Shown: positions 14,791 to 22,715 of the stretch, one piece after another | Numbering within the stretch: position 1 is the first letter of the stretch | Layout: every line of letters starts with the position of its first letter | Virus record (IMG/VR): IMGVR_UViG_3300006802_000178 | Coordinates: 1 to 43,209 of that record | Origin: a virus | Length of the DNA stretch: 43,209 nt | Strand: one strand, 5' to 3' | Position numbers and translations under genes: made by a program | The notes under the pieces: model-generated | Told to the model about the DNA's origin: nothing | The model's database searches: none | What the model saw: only the letters and a program-made list of their open reading frames with translations

Positions 14791-16311
14791 ATGCCTAGCC
14801 GTGAAACATTTGCCTACAGACGCGGTGCGCAAATGCGTGCGGTTCGTGCAACTGAGCAAACTACAGATGCACTAGATTCTATCTATGGTAGAGCGTCTAA
14901 TGACTTCCATACGTTCTGTACTATTTTAGATAAAGCCCCAGCAAAGCACATGCTGGAGTGGCACCAGCACTTGATTACAGGGGAGTCCAATAAGTACCTA
15001 CTAGATATTGCTGGCCCCAACTTGGACATTCTGGCTCCTCGTGGCAGTGCGAAGTCCACCGTCCTAAACCTGTTTACCGCGTGGATTATCGGTCGTCACA
15101 CCACAGCTAAGCGACCGCTTCAGATCATTTATTGCTCGTACAACATCGCGACTGCCATTCCGAAAAGTCGGATTATTAAGCAGATCATCGACTCTCCCGA
15201 GTACCGCAAGGTCTTCCCGCGTGTTCAGCTCAGGTCGGGTATGCAATCGGATATCGGTTGGTCAATCGACTTTGATTACGCTGGTATCCCACGCCTGGGT
15301 GACGAGGAATTCACCCTTCGTGCCGCTGGTCTGAGGGGCTCGATTACGTCGAAACGCGCCCACCTCGTGATCGTGGATGACCCTATTAAGTCGAGTGCGG
15401 ACATCAAAAACCCCGCGATTCGGGAGGAGATGAACACTAACTGGTCCTCCGTTATCAGCCCGATTATCTTTGAAGGTGGTCGAGCTATTTGCCTGGGAAC
15501 CCGATTCCACCCCTTGGACATCCATAAGACAATGTTCGCTCCTGAGAAGGGTTGGAAGCAGGTCACACAGGAAGCAATCACTTACGGGGACCACGGTGAG
15601 CCTGTCAGCTACTGGCCTGAGCAGTGGTCCTCTAAGTACCTCCTGCAGCAGAAGGAACTGGATCCCGTCGCGTTTGCGTATCAGTACCAGCAACAACCCG
15701 TGATGACCACGGACCTTGTGGTCTCCCCAGATCTCCTTGTTAAGGGTGAGGTTGTTACTGAGTTCGATACGTTGGCGCTGGGCATCGACCTTTCGGCGAG
15801 TAAAAACGAGACCAGCGACTACACCGCTTTTGTATTGGGTGGTCGTCTTAAGGACAAGTACTACATCATCGATTCCCACCAGTGCCGTTCGATCGGGAAC
15901 CTGGAGAAGATCGACATGCTCTGCGACATGCTCCTGGAGTGGGGGATCCTGCAGAACTCAGACGGGATCTTCCTTCCAACGTATTCGACCATAACGTTGG
16001 TTGTTGAATCCGTCGCGTATCAAGCCTCTCTGGCAGCTGACCTTCGACGGGTGCTGATCAACGAACGGGAATTAACAAACCTTCACATCCACGAGGTCAA
16101 GGGTTTCCGAGGGGACAAGATTGCCCGCTTCAGGGGAACACTTGGTCTGCTTGAAAATAAGAAGGTGACGTTTAATAAATACCGTAAGTTCGATGCTCTG
16201 TTTGATCAGTTGATCAACGTAGGTGCTACAGCGCACGATGATATGCTGGATGCCTACACATGGCTTGTGACGTATCTGCAAAGAAGAGGAAATTTTTCAA
16301 TCGAGTACTGA
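14791..16311 (+). CDS. terL: large terminase subunit (TerL)
   Basis: 506 aa DNA-packaging motor. Walker A is APRGSAKST at 82-90, Walker B is LVIVDD at 192-197, and the coupling motif region is CLGTRFHP near 234-241. The nuclease domain starts at LGIDLSASKNETSDYTA (Asp333), with the second acidic site in HDDMLDAY near residues 483-490. It packages DNA into the prohead and cuts it. It is the first plus-strand gene after the inverted sugar operon. A candidate AT-rich promoter (TTAATATAGC) lies about 25 nt before the ATG. Confidence 0.96.
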   Translation: MPSRETFAYRRGAQMRAVRATEQTTDALDSIYGRASNDFHTFCTILDKAPAKHMLEWHQHLITGESNKYLLDIAGPNLDILAPRGSAKSTVLNLFTAWIIGRHTTAKRPLQIIYCSYNIATAIPKSRIIKQIIDSPEYRKVFPRVQLRSGMQSDIGWSIDFDYAGIPRLGDEEFTLRAAGLRGSITSKRAHLVIVDDPIKSSADIKNPAIREEMNTNWSSVISPIIFEGGRAICLGTRFHPLDIHKTMFAPEKGWKQVTQEAITYGDHGEPVSYWPEQWSSKYLLQQKELDPVAFAYQYQQQPVMTTDLVVSPDLLVKGEVVTEFDTLALGIDLSASKNETSDYTAFVLGGRLKDKYYIIDSHQCRSIGNLEKIDMLCDMLLEWGILQNSDGIFLPTYSTITLVVESVAYQASLAADLRRVLINERELTNLHIHEVKGFRGDKIARFRGTLGLLENKKVTFNKYRKFDALFDQLINVGATAHDDMLDAYTWLVTYLQRRGNFSIEY

Positions 16312-16366
16312 TTTTTACCGTGGGGGTACGTAAAGTCAAAAGGGTTTCTCGGGTATCCGAGCCGGT

Positions 16367-17242
16367 ATGACGGAAAAAATTTGGGTTGCCATAACGGCTC
16401 ATAAGCCTATGTCACGGCTTAATAGTCTTATTGATGTGTTAAACGAATATTTGAAGTTTCCGTTCGATTTTGCTGTTAAGATTTACATTGACTACGACAG
16501 CCAAAATGATGTTGAGCTGCTCGAAAGTGTTCTTGAGCCGTACAAAAAGTTAAACGTTCAAGTAGTTGTAGCCGCGCCAAATTACGAAAATTGGTATCTA
16601 ACTTGGGCGCATAAAACTGACTTAGCCCTAGAAATTCTCAATAGACGCGCAGATTTTTATATTTATCAAGAAAACGATATGGTTCTCACTCTTGAGAACT
16701 TTTTGTATTGGCGTAAGTGGAAACCGGTTTTAGAGCGTCGAGGACTGGAACCAGGGTTTATTCGTTATGAAAACTTTGACTCCAAGCGCATCCCCTTCGA
16801 CAACCATCACGTTTTTTCTTTAACAAAGGAAACCCCCAACGTCTGGTACGACATCGGATTCACAGTCCCGAAGATTCTCGTCGTGGATTACGACGTTGAT
16901 TTCTTTGTGCAAGTGTCGAACCCGTATTACGGGGCGATGATTCTGAATCAAGCTGACGGGGAGAAATACATCCGCTCAGATAGCTTCGACCCAGAAAAGA
17001 GTTACGGCAAAGTCGGTATTCGTAACTGGCCTATCGCAGACAGAAGCTCAATGGGTCTCGCGTTTGAAGACGTTCCTGCGGGATTAGAGCATCGACGTTG
17101 TGTTCCAGTAGTGAAAGAAAATGGTGCTTACGTTCCCCACGATGCTGGGCTTATTCTTCATGACGACTCACGGTATGCTCCTGAATTAGCTCTAAAACCT
17201 GAAGGGGTCATAGACTGCAAAGAGATGTTTACGTTGGATTAA
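16367..17242 (+). CDS. glycosyltransferase (GT-A-like)
   Basis: 291 aa. It starts KIWVAITAHKPMSRL, a GT-A first strand. YIYQENDMVL at 98-107 carries the acidic END in the DXD place. Further acidic and aromatic stretches fit a sugar-transferring domain. It lies between TerL and a run of small genes, with its own 55-nt intergenic region containing a CTCGG/CCGAG hairpin at 16348-16361. Donor and acceptor are unknown. Its base composition is more AT-rich than TerL, suggesting separate acquisition. Confidence 0.75.
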   Translation: MTEKIWVAITAHKPMSRLNSLIDVLNEYLKFPFDFAVKIYIDYDSQNDVELLESVLEPYKKLNVQVVVAAPNYENWYLTWAHKTDLALEILNRRADFYIYQENDMVLTLENFLYWRKWKPVLERRGLEPGFIRYENFDSKRIPFDNHHVFSLTKETPNVWYDIGFTVPKILVVDYDVDFFVQVSNPYYGAMILNQADGEKYIRSDSFDPEKSYGKVGIRNWPIADRSSMGLAFEDVPAGLEHRRCVPVVKENGAYVPHDAGLILHDDSRYAPELALKPEGVIDCKEMFTLD

Positions 17243-17245
17243 AAA

Positions 17246-17395
17246 GTGAGACCCCGTGGGGCTGAATATGTTGAAGTGTGCTACTACCTAGATAACCGCC
17301 ATATCTGCCAAATTGTCCGACGAGAAGATGCTTATAGACTGCGTAAATATGTTGAAGGTCGAAATGGAACAATCTACAGATTTGACCCAAGGTGA
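17246..17395 (+). CDS. 49-aa hypothetical protein overlapping DUF3310
   Basis: GTG 17246 to TGA 17393-17395. The 49 aa read like a real protein (GAEYVEVCYYLDNRHICQI, then a basic helix and a YRFDP end). The frame overlaps the DUF3310 gene by 32 nt if that gene starts at 17364. No ribosome site stands out. Composition and position are the only support. Confidence 0.4.
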   Translation: MRPRGAEYVEVCYYLDNRHICQIVRREDAYRLRKYVEGRNGTIYRFDPR

Positions 17396-17600
17396 AAATC
17401 CTGTTAAGCCGAACTACTACAGACGAAATGGTCTGGAGTGTTATGACGTTCAGAAGGCGTCAATGGGCTTGGTGAAGTACCAGGGGTACCTAGAGGGCTG
17501 TGCCCAGAAATACCTATGGAGATGGGAGCAGAAAAACGGTAAACAAGATCTAGAAAAAGCTGTGGAATACTTGGCTAAACTTATAGAGACACTCGATTAA
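17364..17600 (+). CDS. DUF3310 family protein
   Basis: 78 aa from ATG 17364, preferred because GAAGG lies 6 nt upstream. An in-frame TTG at 17313 would add 17 residues. The core NPVKPNYYRRNGLECYDVQ and the later YLEGCAQKYLWRWEQKNG, then DLEKAVEYLAKLI, match DUF3310. That small domain is widespread in phages and also found at the end of T7 gp1.7, a nucleotide kinase. Its own role is unknown, perhaps nucleotide-related. Confidence 0.85.
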   Translation: MEQSTDLTQGENPVKPNYYRRNGLECYDVQKASMGLVKYQGYLEGCAQKYLWRWEQKNGKQDLEKAVEYLAKLIETLD

Positions 17601-17602
17601 TT

Positions 17603-17887
17603 ATGGACATCAGAGCTTTTGGGTCTATTTACGGGCAGACGGCTGCTCTCCCTTACGCAAGTGGTTTCGGCTGGGAACCCGCTACAGGTCGTGTTGATTT
17701 TCCCTCTTGTAGAGCAATCTTTATCGAAGCAAAATCTACTTCAGGTAAAGACACCTTATCGGTCGAGCTTTCCGATGCTCCGGGCCAAGTCTCCACGGCT
17801 ATTAACCTAGAAGGTAATACTCTTGTTCCTATTTCCTGTACTGCTCTCATTAGCGGCACCGTTCAGGGTGTTTTTGTCTTGTTCTAA
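17603..17887 (+). CDS. small beta-rich structural protein
   Basis: 94 aa, rich in Gly, Ser, Thr and Val. Strand-like stretches are seen (RAIFIEAKSTSGKDTLSVEL, NTLVPISCTALISGTVQGVF). This fits a small head-fibre, decoration or tail accessory protein. It begins 2 nt after DUF3310 and its stop overlaps the next ATG. The assignment rests on composition and context. Confidence 0.5.
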   Translation: MDIRAFGSIYGQTAALPYASGFGWEPATGRVDFPSCRAIFIEAKSTSGKDTLSVELSDAPGQVSTAINLEGNTLVPISCTALISGTVQGVFVLF

Positions 17888-18111
17888 TGGCTGACATCGC
17901 TAAGAAAAAAGATCCCGAGAAGTGGGCTAGAGCGAAAGCTAAAGCCCGTAAAAAACTTGGGGGTCATAGTGCGCGAGCTATGCAGCTTGCGACTAAGTAC
18001 TACAAGGAAATGGGAGGTAAATATGAAGGTAAAAAATCAAGTGATAACAGACTCTCTAAATGGTCTAAAGAAGATTGGCAAACTAGAGAGGAGTATGAAA
18101 AGGACAAATGA
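17887..18111 (+). CDS. small basic protein (DUF5872-like)
   Basis: 74 aa, very Lys/Arg-rich: KDPEKWARAKAKARKKLGG, then ATKYYKEMGGKY and LSKWSKEDW. The YKxMGGxY and LxxWxKExW pair resembles the DUF5872-type module of phage and giant-virus small proteins (from memory). Likely DNA- or capsid-interior-associated. Its ends overlap both neighbours (TAATG before, ATGA after). Confidence 0.6.
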   Translation: MADIAKKKDPEKWARAKAKARKKLGGHSARAMQLATKYYKEMGGKYEGKKSSDNRLSKWSKEDWQTREEYEKDK

Positions 18112-18218
18112 ACGAGGATGATTTAGAAGAACTTAATGAGCGAGTCAAGGAGATGAAGATCTCGGTTCTCTTTGAAGAACCTTGCCCCCTTTACGAAGAA
18201 GACGAGTCGGATGGCTGA
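18108..18218 (+). CDS. 36-aa acidic peptide
   Basis: ATG 18108 overlaps the preceding stop, and the stop at 18216-18218 overlaps the next ATG (18211). The peptide is strongly acidic (MNEDDLEELNERVKEMK, then EEDESDG), the opposite of the basic proteins on either side, so it may interact with them. Coupling on both sides supports translation. Confidence 0.5.
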   Translation: MNEDDLEELNERVKEMKISVLFEEPCPLYEEDESDG

Positions 18219-18426
18219 TTTAGCACGCGAAAAAGGTAGGACTGAGCGCTACCTACCCAAAGCAGCGTGGGCAGCACTCTCAAAAGAGGAGCGTCGCGCA
18301 ACGGACGATAAGAAAAAAGAGGCTACACAAGGCGACAAACCTGTAAATACCCGTGTGCCCAACACGGAGAAAGCAAAAGCAGCACGTCGACGTGCAAGCA
18401 AGTATCTTAGTAATAAGGAAAAATAA
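18211..18426 (+). CDS. small basic conserved phage protein
   Basis: 71 aa from ATG 18211, overlapping the acidic peptide. It is rich in Lys/Arg/Ala: RYLPKAAWAALSKEERRATD, then RVPNTEKAKAARRRASKYL. The YLPKxxWxxLSxEERxAT pattern recurs in small phage proteins that accompany the DUF5872-like type. Probably nucleic-acid-binding. The function is unknown. Confidence 0.6.
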   Translation: MADLAREKGRTERYLPKAAWAALSKEERRATDDKKKEATQGDKPVNTRVPNTEKAKAARRRASKYLSNKEK

Positions 18427-18430
18427 CCCT

Positions 18431-18751
18431 ATGGATTATTTCGCTAGAAATTCAAATTATTTCACTAACGCTCTCAACGCACAGGAGCGAGCTGCTCGCG
18501 CACAGACGATGGCGCAGCAGTCTGATATGGCTTCGGATCAATATAGTTCGCAGTTCGACCAACTGGCGTCTCAAGGTCCGGTCCCTCCTCAATACGGCTT
18601 TTACGGGGTGGAGGATGACGGCGAGAACCACACTGGAACCATCCCTTTGGATATCAAAGAGGACCTGCTAAATCGAGCTAAAGCTAAAAAACGAGAAAGT
18701 AACGGCTCTTTAAGGCTGCTTGCCGGTGGCGGTATCTTCCAGGGGAGTTAG
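18431..18751 (+). CDS. hypothetical protein, possibly virion-associated
   Basis: 106 aa from ATG 18431. The helical N-terminus is rich in Ala, Gln and Asn (YFTNALNAQERAARAQTMAQ), followed by a Pro/Gly linker and a basic end with a Gly-rich tail. It is the last gene of the small-gene run. Its stop codon lies inside the 19-nt leader that precedes the next glycosyltransferase. Confidence 0.6.
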   Translation: MDYFARNSNYFTNALNAQERAARAQTMAQQSDMASDQYSSQFDQLASQGPVPPQYGFYGVEDDGENHTGTIPLDIKEDLLNRAKAKKRESNGSLRLLAGGGIFQGS

Positions 18752-18767
18752 TATGCTGTCAGCTTCA
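18749..18767 (+). promoter_or_regulatory. 19-nt leader shared with 7595
   Basis: TAGTATGCTGTCAGCTTCA, 16/19 identical to 7595-7613. It starts on the stop codon of the upstream gene and ends 9 nt before the glycosyltransferase ATG. The downstream GTCAGCTTCATAGGCTGAC is also a hairpin (GTCAGC/GCTGAC), which may affect translation. Confidence 0.45.
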
Positions 18768-18776
18768 TAGGCTGAC

Positions 18777-19622
18777 ATGCTTTTTGATTGTTTTATGTAT
18801 TTCGACGAAGCGGAGCTTTTAGAGCTTCGAGTCGAGATGCTTAAGGATGTTGTAGACGGTTTCATAATCACTGACGCAGACAGGACGTTTAAGGGTGATA
18901 AGAAGTCGTTTTCCTGCGTGGAGACGATTAGAAAATTAGGTCTGCCTGAGGACCGAATTCAGGTTCTTCACTGTGAGCTGCCCACCCCGGAAACTCACCC
19001 AAATCCATGGGTTCGGGAATACGCCCAGCGTGACGCCCTTGGGGTTGGTATGCGTATGTGTCCTCCTGATTCAGTGTTTTTCTTTAGTGATGTAGATGAG
19101 ATCCCTAAACCTTCGGCTCTGCTTGAAGCAATTGAGCTAGCCGAAGATAACCCGGATCGGTGCGTCCGCCTCTCGATGCCTATGTTTTACGGGCGAGGGG
19201 ATCTCCGCGTGATGGATCCGAACGGCGATCCAAGTAAGCCCCCGACAAATTGGACGTGCGGAACGGTCGTTTTATTCGAGCACCTCGTCGAAACACCGTC
19301 CCAGATTCGCATGAAGGACAATGGTCTCGTTCACGGAGACTGTGATGCCGGGTGGCACTTTTCCTGGATGGGTGATGCTGCTCGAATGAAGCGCAAGCTG
19401 ACTTCCTTCTCCCATTGTTACGACGTTATTCCTAACGCACACGCTCCCGCTGATAGCCAGGAAATGCTTGATTTCCTGGATTCTTATAAGGCGTCCGCTG
19501 GGGGTACTGATCCTTTAGGTCGTTGTGACCACATTTTGACCGCGTACCCTCATGACCTATTACCCGAAGAGGTGTTTAAACTAGAGAGAGTAAAGAAGTA
19601 CCTCCTTCCTAACCATGTCTGA
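18777..19622 (+). CDS. GT17 family glycosyltransferase
   Basis: 281 aa. LFDCFMYFDEAELLELRVEM at the start and SDVDEIP at 104-110 are the signatures of GT17, the family of beta-1,4-mannosyl-glycoprotein N-acetylglucosaminyltransferases. In phages and bacteria the substrates are unknown. The DVD is the likely metal-binding site. The length matches compact viral members. It stands immediately before a small basic gene and the portal. Confidence 0.88.
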   Translation: MLFDCFMYFDEAELLELRVEMLKDVVDGFIITDADRTFKGDKKSFSCVETIRKLGLPEDRIQVLHCELPTPETHPNPWVREYAQRDALGVGMRMCPPDSVFFFSDVDEIPKPSALLEAIELAEDNPDRCVRLSMPMFYGRGDLRVMDPNGDPSKPPTNWTCGTVVLFEHLVETPSQIRMKDNGLVHGDCDAGWHFSWMGDAARMKRKLTSFSHCYDVIPNAHAPADSQEMLDFLDSYKASAGGTDPLGRCDHILTAYPHDLLPEEVFKLERVKKYLLPNHV

Positions 19623-19770
19623 CAAAATGCCTGAGGCTCTTCGTAAGCATTTTGAAAAGAAGGGTGAGAGCGGAGAGGAGGGAGGTAAAATGAAGAAACG
19701 GGGTGAAGCTCTCCGCAAAGCTAAGAAGGCAAAGTCCAAGCGTGAAGCTGAAAAAGAAGCTAAGCGCTGA
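19615..19770 (+). CDS. 51-aa Lys-rich protein
   Basis: ATG 19615 overlaps the GT17 stop by 8 nt, and TGA is at 19768-19770. About half the residues are Lys, Arg or Glu (MPEALRKHFEKKGESGEEGG, then KAKKAKSKREAEKEAKR). Such proteins usually bind DNA or sit inside the head. It ends 25 nt before the portal gene. Confidence 0.6.
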   Translation: MSDKMPEALRKHFEKKGESGEEGGKMKKRGEALRKAKKAKSKREAEKEAKR

Positions 19771-19795
19771 TTCTTTTTAATAAATTGGGGTACTA

Positions 19796-22042
19796 ATGGC
19801 GGACACACTCGGCGTTAAGCAACGCTTCAATGAAATCGTAGAGGCCGCCCGGAACCAGACCAAAGGGAAACAGGCGGCCACGATGGTCGTTTTGAGTCAT
19901 CTTCAGCAAATGACGCTGTTGATGATCAAGAAAGGACTGTTTTTTTACTGTGAGCAGGATACTTTCCGTTCCCGAGCCAAGTTTATAAACAGTCTTTTAG
20001 AACTAAATAAAATCGACATCCGATTTCCGTCGATTATTAGGAACTTTTTAGTTGACGGATGCGGTCTTTTTTACTTCCGCCCCGACCCCAAGCTTAAATA
20101 TCAGATTTATTTCTTCCCGAAGGATCAATACCGTGTTTTTCATGACGTAAATGGGAATATAAATGAAGTCGTAATCATTTACAGCTACAACGTACGTAAC
20201 TCGACGCTAGGCCTGCCGTCCGATTCGTACGGTTTAAACAAAAGATACGTTCGAATCTCTATTACTGAAGACACAATCTCTGAATATGAGGCGAATACAG
20301 AGCTCAGCTTCGAGTTAGAGCCCGGAGCGATCATTTCTCCGAAGAGTGCTAAGCCAAACACGCTTGGTTTTATACCTGCAGTTGAGGTTTTAAATAAACC
20401 CAATGCCAGTGGCACCGAAGGGGAGGGTGAATTCGACCCCTTCATGGAGCAAATTGTGCTTCATGACGAAATGATGCGTAATATCGCCAAAAATATTGAA
20501 TTTTTTGGCAATCCGACGCTTATCAGCTCTCGTCCCCGGTCTGATCTGGTCGAAGCAGCAGATGCTGATCGGACTTTCCGCCCCACGATCAGCAGTCAAA
20601 GCGGTTTTGGCGGTCGAGACACTCCTTCAACCCGTGTTTCGGAGCCTTTTGGCGCAAATTCGTCTCTTGGCGGTCTCCGAGTCCCTCGTGTAATCGCAAA
20701 CGTCGAACCGAGCGACCGTGTGGGCTACATGTCTCCCGACCCGATCAACGGGGACATGAATCGTTACGCATTGTTACTGCGTGAGGAGATTCGGACTGCT
20801 TTAGGCGGTGTTGATGAACTTTCTGTCTCGGCAGGTGCCACCGCGACGGAAATTAAGAGCTTGATGGGTCGCGCACAAGCGACTGCACTCCGTAAGAACA
20901 AGAGTTTCCTCACTTACGGCTTCTGTAAGTTGCTCGAGATGATTATTTATCATCAAGAGCAGGTCTTCCGAGAGAGTTTTGTTGCCGTCACTGGTTTAAA
21001 AGCTCCTAAATCACCTGAAGAGAAGACACTCGAAACTGAGAAAGAGTATTCGCAAGCTCTTAACAAGTTCGAGTCGACTGTCGATCTCGCCATTCAAGAT
21101 GCACTGAACAGCAACCAGCTGCCACCGGGTGTCTTTGGCCTTCCGCCTGACGGAGCTCGCGAAGTTTCTTATCGCTTCCAGGGTGATGTTTATGAGGATA
21201 CGGCGTATGACATTAACCAGAAATCTATCGTCGTTCGTAACCTGCAAGAGCTAGGCGTGGACAGCGTTGAGGCTCTTAAATATCTTTTCCCTGATAAGAC
21301 AGACGCAGAACGTTCTGAGATGTTGAAGGGGTTCCCTTTCCGAATGGTTCAACAAACACAGAGCGCATTCTCACAATTTTTAGTATTATTAACTCAGATG
21401 TTGCAAACGCCACATCCTTTATCACCGGATCAGCCTCTCGGGGCAGACCCGCGTCTAAACCTAACGCCCCTGTTATACAGGACGTTTGACCACCTTGCGC
21501 AAGAACTGACTTACTCGGGCAGCTATGAGCCAGCAGATCCCAGCTTCGACCCCGAGCCCGGTCTCCCCGGCGGTAGCGGCCCCTCAGGCGGCGCCCTCGG
21601 ACCAGGGCTCAACCGCCTACCCGCAGTGGGTGGCCTCTACCCAGGGGGTGCCTTCGGCAACTACAGCCCAAGCGCCGTCGCCGGTAACACCCCCTTCGGC
21701 CCCTTCTACCAGCAGCCAGTCCAACCAGTATCCGTCAACGTCCTCCCCGTCGAACCCGTGGGAAGCGGCGATGAGCAGCTTGGAGCGGGTGGTCTCCCGT
21801 ATCTCTCCGTCCCCCAGCCAGGCAGCACAGTATCCGCAGTACCAAACGGCGGCGCTGGATACTCAACAGCTCAGTCAGAATTTACAGGCCCAGCCTTGGC
21901 AAACCCAGGCCGCCTCGGATCCGCTGACCTTATCCAACAACGGATATACAACCCAGACTTCTTATCCGACTTCTACGGCGCAACAACCGCAAGCCCAAAA
22001 CCAAACTCCGGTTCTAAGCGAGGCAAGCGCAGCCGTAGTTAA
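19796..22042 (+). CDS. portal protein with overprinted C-terminal tail
   Basis: 748 aa. Residues 1-576 form the portal body: an N-terminal helical region, a beta-rich core (QIYFFPKDQYRVFHD, then VVIIYSYNV), a Leu/Glu-rich helical stem and clip (MNRYALLLREEIRTALGG) and the crown. From about 577 the sequence becomes Gly/Pro/Ser-rich with a basic end (SKRGKRSRS). That tail is read from the same DNA as the start of the scaffold gene, in another frame. The portal forms the dodecameric channel used by the terminase. The body is longer than minimal portals, and the tail adds about 172 residues. Confidence 0.88.
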   Translation: MADTLGVKQRFNEIVEAARNQTKGKQAATMVVLSHLQQMTLLMIKKGLFFYCEQDTFRSRAKFINSLLELNKIDIRFPSIIRNFLVDGCGLFYFRPDPKLKYQIYFFPKDQYRVFHDVNGNINEVVIIYSYNVRNSTLGLPSDSYGLNKRYVRISITEDTISEYEANTELSFELEPGAIISPKSAKPNTLGFIPAVEVLNKPNASGTEGEGEFDPFMEQIVLHDEMMRNIAKNIEFFGNPTLISSRPRSDLVEAADADRTFRPTISSQSGFGGRDTPSTRVSEPFGANSSLGGLRVPRVIANVEPSDRVGYMSPDPINGDMNRYALLLREEIRTALGGVDELSVSAGATATEIKSLMGRAQATALRKNKSFLTYGFCKLLEMIIYHQEQVFRESFVAVTGLKAPKSPEEKTLETEKEYSQALNKFESTVDLAIQDALNSNQLPPGVFGLPPDGAREVSYRFQGDVYEDTAYDINQKSIVVRNLQELGVDSVEALKYLFPDKTDAERSEMLKGFPFRMVQQTQSAFSQFLVLLTQMLQTPHPLSPDQPLGADPRLNLTPLLYRTFDHLAQELTYSGSYEPADPSFDPEPGLPGGSGPSGGALGPGLNRLPAVGGLYPGGAFGNYSPSAVAGNTPFGPFYQQPVQPVSVNVLPVEPVGSGDEQLGAGGLPYLSVPQPGSTVSAVPNGGAGYSTAQSEFTGPALANPGRLGSADLIQQRIYNPDFLSDFYGATTASPKPNSGSKRGKRSRS

Positions 22043-22457
22043 CCACTTCGGTATCGAAGCTCCTGCGGTTCTCAATCAGTACGCCACCACGCTGGAAGAT
22101 GCTCTGATCCAGCAGGATCAAGCTCTGAACGCAATCGGTGCCCGTTCTCAGGCCATGGAAACGATCCTTACGGATCCCGATCACCTGGCTGATTACACCA
22201 ACCGCTTCTTCACCGAAGTCTACCCCGTGGACATCGAAGCTCCTTCCCAGCCTCCCACGCAGTATCAGCCTCAGTACGATCAGATGCCTGCTGTCCCCGC
22301 AGCTTCTAGCTCTGCTTCTCGTCCCGCTGATCCTGACACCCAGTGGCAAGGCTTCAGCCAGACCATGAATCAGTCTCCTGATCAGGCTTGGCGTTATCTG
22401 TCTCAGATGTCTCCTGAAGCAATCCGTAGCAAGCTTCTCTTTATGGATGCTGGCTGA
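21525..22457 (+). CDS. scaffold protein, overlapping the portal gene
   Basis: 310 aa if started at ATG 21525. An internal ATG at 21771, with GGAAG 6 nt upstream, has the better ribosome site and would give 228 aa. The first 170 residues are Ser/Pro/Gln/Ala-rich and disordered. The rest is helical and acidic (about 170-210 LEDALIQQDQALNAIGARS, and a C-terminal WRYLSQMSPEAIRSKLLFM). A disordered start with a helical end next to portal and capsid genes is typical of scaffolding proteins. It overlaps the portal by 518 nt (272 nt from the later start) in the +1 frame. Confidence 0.78.
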   Translation: MSQQIPASTPSPVSPAVAAPQAAPSDQGSTAYPQWVASTQGVPSATTAQAPSPVTPPSAPSTSSQSNQYPSTSSPSNPWEAAMSSLERVVSRISPSPSQAAQYPQYQTAALDTQQLSQNLQAQPWQTQAASDPLTLSNNGYTTQTSYPTSTAQQPQAQNQTPVLSEASAAVVNHFGIEAPAVLNQYATTLEDALIQQDQALNAIGARSQAMETILTDPDHLADYTNRFFTEVYPVDIEAPSQPPTQYQPQYDQMPAVPAASSSASRPADPDTQWQGFSQTMNQSPDQAWRYLSQMSPEAIRSKLLFMDAG

Positions 22458-22485
22458 TCTGCCGAGACTACCATTGTGCAAGTTG

Positions 22486-22509
22486 AACCCTCCTTCGGGA
22501 GGGTTTTTT
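22486..22509 (+). terminator. strong intrinsic terminator
   Basis: AACCCTCC (22486-22493) pairs with GGAGGGTT over an 8-bp stem closed by a TTCG tetraloop and followed by TTTTTT. It ends the portal-scaffold transcript just after the scaffold stop. Confidence 0.92.
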
Positions 22510-22540
22510 ATTTAAACTAAAAACTAAAGAGACTCTTGCT

Positions 22541-22711
22541 ATGCCTTTTAGCAGCGAAGCTCAGCGTCGTAAGTTTTACGCGATGGCAGAGCGCGGTGAA
22601 ATCTCTGAGGATAAAGTTCGTGAGTACGAAAAAGAAACTCACGGTAATCTTCCTGAGAGGGTGAAAGCGAAAAAGAAGGCTAAGAAGTACACTGAATCTA
22701 AGAGCTCTTAA
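22541..22711 (+). CDS. small conserved phage protein (SEAQRRKF type)
   Basis: 56 aa. The start MPFSSEAQRRKFYAMAERGE and the later LPERVKAKKKAKKY match a recurrent small phage protein family (KSEAQRRKF, RG-I-S, LPERV). Highly charged. The function is unknown, perhaps capsid- or DNA-associated. It is preceded by the terminator and an A-rich leader (AAACTAAAGAG). Confidence 0.7.
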   Translation: MPFSSEAQRRKFYAMAERGEISEDKVREYEKETHGNLPERVKAKKKAKKYTESKSS

Positions 22712-22715
22712 TTCA

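Noticed and set aside
15262-15879. 205-aa minus-strand frame opposite TerL
   Set aside because: TerL has clear motifs; the antisense frame is a shadow.
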